Assembly (NCBI GenBank): GCA_041688385.1
Contig: JBDNIH010000194.1
Span: 1-9,029, forward strand
DNA: 9,029 nt
Direction of reading: 5' to 3'
From: UBA7662 sp041688385
Lineage (GTDB): Bacteria; Bacteroidota; Bacteroidia; UBA7662
The position numbers and the translations under genes are program-made. Below, piece after piece: positions 7,636 through 9,029 of the stretch. Below the pieces are notes generated by a model. That model ran no database searches and was not told the DNA's origin. It worked only from the letters and a program-made list of their open reading frames with translations. Position 1 is the stretch's first letter, and each line of letters begins with the position of its first letter.

Positions 7636-7748
7636 TAGTCTCAATTCGCTCATAGGTCAACTACTGTACTGCAGCTCTTTTCACGTGAGGCGTCGAACAT
7701 ACAAATTACAATCGGGTGTACCCACTTAACGCCAAGATGGGCGCGCAT

Positions 7749-7784
7749 AAAAAAAGTCCCGACAGTTAGAACCACCGGGACTTT
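7749..7784 (-). terminator. Rho-independent terminator of the secG transcript
   Basis: On the minus strand, AAAGTCCCG (7784-7776) pairs perfectly with CGGGACTTT (7761-7753) across a 14-nt loop. A run of seven T in total (7755-7749) ends the structure. It begins about 20 nt after the secG stop. On the plus strand the hairpin is followed by CACTGTTTCAGG, so it is not an efficient terminator for the converging large gene, for which I see no intrinsic terminator between 7636 and 7748. Confidence 0.88.
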
Positions 7785-7805
7785 CACTGTTTCAGGTTAG
7801 GCCGA

Positions 7806-8162
7806 TTATTCTGCTGTAGGTTGAGCAGGTTGTTCAGCAGCTGCTGCCGGCGTAGCTTGAGGCTGTGTTGGCAAATTATTTACAGGAGCCTGCTCTGCTT
7901 GTTCTTTCAACAAAGAAGCCGGTGCTTTCGCGTCATCGGCACGAGGTATCCAAATATTGATGAGCAAGGTGAGTGCAAATAAGCCAATGCTCAAAATCCA
8001 AGTGGTTTTTTCAACCACGTCGGTAGTGCGCTTTACGCCCATTACCTGGTTAGAACCACTAAAATTTGCAGCAAGGCCACCGCCTTTTGGTTTTTGAACC
8101 AATACTACTAAAATGATCAGCACACAAACAATGGCGATCAGGATGGTGATGAAAGTATACAT
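7806..8162 (-). CDS. secG: Preprotein translocase subunit SecG
   Basis: The 118-residue product is the small membrane subunit of the SecYEG channel, which assists SecA-driven export across the inner membrane. Two transmembrane helices are visible (about 4-22 and 54-72). Between them is the diagnostic loop: LVQKPKGGGLAANFSGSNQ, then VMGVKRTTDVVEKTTW. A 45-residue tail rich in Ala, Pro, Gln and Glu follows the second helix, making the protein longer than the shortest family members of about 70-80 residues. ATG 8162 starts directly on the first helix; no Shine-Dalgarno sequence is visible. It begins 5 nt after the stop of the TPR-protein gene, so the two are likely one operon, ended by the hairpin at 7749-7784. 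Confidence 0.95.
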   Translation of the reverse strand: MYTFITILIAIVCVLIILVVLVQKPKGGGLAANFSGSNQVMGVKRTTDVVEKTTWILSIGLFALTLLINIWIPRADDAKAPASLLKEQAEQAPVNNLPTQPQATPAAAAEQPAQPTAE

Positions 8163-8167
8163 CGTGA

Positions 8168-9029
8168 TTAATTATTCAGTTTTTCTTTGGTAATAGCAAC
8201 GAGACCGGCAAAGTAAGTCATTCTATCCGGAAATTTCAACATCAATTTCTGATAGATGCGTAATGCTTTTTTATAGTCCTTCTGACTTTCATAAATTGCC
8301 GCTAACGTTTCGGAAGCGGGTAATTCTTCGTCAGAAATACTTTCGTACGCCAAACGGCGGATTTCTTCTTCGAGATTTTTATTCTGTGCTACCTCTGCAT
8401 CGTGATTTACGATGGCCTTGAGCTCCAATTTTATTTCTGGCAATGTAGCTGATTCGGCCTGCAAAAAATCGCCCGACATATGTTCAAGATATAACTCTTC
8501 CAACACATCGTCGGGTTGTTCTCGCAAAGGTTTGCCAGCAAAAAAGCGAAACCAACTCAAACGGTCGTGCGCTTGGGCCAAAAAAACCTCTTGCACATCT
8601 TCCTCCGAATGTTGCATCTCAGATACAGTTTGCTCCAAATGCGCTAGCTCTTTCGATGCGGCAGCAACTGGGGACTTAACTTCCTCCTCAATTGGCCATT
8701 CAGCAACTTTTTCTTCAATTGTGTCGACTGTAGCTTCTGCTTCCTCGATTTCAAGACCTTTCGTTTCAACAGCCGCTTCTAACTTCTCCGTTTCAATAGG
8801 CCATTCAACTTCAACTGCTGCTGCTGTGGTCAAGTCTATTGCCTCTACCTCTACCTCTGGCAACAACACCGTCCCTTCAACTTCAACACTTGCCGTTTCA
8901 GGGATTTCGACCACTTCAGCGTTGATTGTAGTTTCGGTTATTATAGTACCGGTCGTTGAAGCAAGGACTTCAACATCGGGCTTCAATTCAGTTTCCGTAG
9001 TGGCTTTTACAGTTTCGTTTGTATCAACC
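8168..9029 (-). CDS. Acidic low-complexity protein with C-terminal TPR, 5' end missing
   Basis: The frame is open to the right edge, giving 286 visible residues; TTG at 8986 is an internal Leu codon, not a start. Roughly the first 125 residues of the fragment are low-complexity and strongly acidic (Glu, Val, Ala, Thr), with VEVE runs and EWPIE at 75-79 and again at 110-114. The middle has a DRLSWFRFFAGKPL stretch, then Glu-rich, probably helical sequence. Residues about 239-272 fit one tetratricopeptide repeat (LAAIYESQKDYKKALRIYQK followed by FPDR). TPRs usually bind other proteins; the partner is unknown. Membrane targeting cannot be judged without the N terminus. The stop lies 5 nt before secG, implying co-transcription. 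In other Bacteroidota a TPR or hypothetical gene is often found beside secG (from memory), so this may be a conserved pairing. The specific function is not recognised. Confidence 0.85.
   Translation of the reverse strand, partial: VDTNETVKATTETELKPDVEVLASTTGTIITETTINAEVVEIPETASVEVEGTVLLPEVEVEAIDLTTAAAVEVEWPIETEKLEAAVETKGLEIEEAEATVDTIEEKVAEWPIEEEVKSPVAAASKELAHLEQTVSEMQHSEEDVQEVFLAQAHDRLSWFRFFAGKPLREQPDDVLEELYLEHMSGDFLQAESATLPEIKLELKAIVNHDAEVAQNKNLEEEIRRLAYESISDEELPASETLAAIYESQKDYKKALRIYQKLMLKFPDRMTYFAGLVAITKEKLNN
8213..8314 (-). other. Single tetratricopeptide repeat
   Basis: This 34-residue stretch has Leu/Ala/Tyr in helix A (LAAIY), Tyr-x-x-Ala-Leu-x-x-Tyr in helix B (YKKALRIYQK) and a Pro at the end (KFPDR), matching the TPR spacing. 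The preceding segment (EEEIRRLAYESISDEELP) could be the helix of an incomplete neighbouring repeat. Confidence 0.75.

Noticed and set aside
7636..7745. Small palindromes (CTGCAG, TCACGTGA, GGGTGTACCC) in the convergent gap
   Set aside because: They are short, unconnected to a T-run or gene start, and at the level expected by chance in this length.
8168..8986. TTG at 8986 as the start of the TPR-protein gene
   Set aside because: The same frame stays open to base 9029 with the same acidic Thr/Glu/Val composition, so the start is outside the window.

Overview
The window looks chromosomal and comes from a member of the Bacteroidota. Two large secreted proteins end in the gliding-motility-associated (CHU_C, type B) sorting domain of the type IX secretion system, which is confined to that phylum. 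The SecG on the other strand has the sequence style of that phylum, and no Shine-Dalgarno sequences are evident before the starts that can be seen. I lean towards Chitinophagia/Saprospiria-like bacteria, but nothing here fixes the class.

Layout. Positions 1-1503 (+) hold the 3' part of a secreted Ig-like repeat protein: five complete two-cysteine modules, the tail of another, and an 86-residue type B sorting domain. A 144-nt gap follows, with a 14-bp inverted repeat and a 6-bp hairpin. Positions 1648-7635 (+) hold a complete 1995-residue paralogue: signal peptide, an IgGFc-binding-like N-terminal region, 18 Ig-like modules with a very regular period of about 80 residues, and an 86-residue sorting domain. 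A 170-nt convergent gap carries a clear rho-independent terminator that serves the minus strand. Positions 7806-8162 (-) are secG. Positions 8168-9029 (-) are the 3' part of a gene for an acidic, low-complexity protein with a C-terminal TPR; it runs off the right edge and lies 5 nt upstream of secG, so the two are almost certainly co-transcribed.

How the parts fit. The two plus-strand proteins should cross the inner membrane by Sec (the signal peptide is visible only in the second) and the outer membrane by the type IX system, ending as surface-attached or released filamentous proteins, probably adhesins. The minus-strand pair is housekeeping: SecG is a Sec translocon subunit. Its position next to Sec/T9SS cargo is probably coincidental.

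The most interesting points are the module-by-module correspondence between the two paralogues, the mirror-like zoning of module subtypes in the large protein, and the inverted repeat plus hairpin in the leader between them. I see no RNA genes, mobile elements, CRISPR arrays or clear novel multi-gene system.
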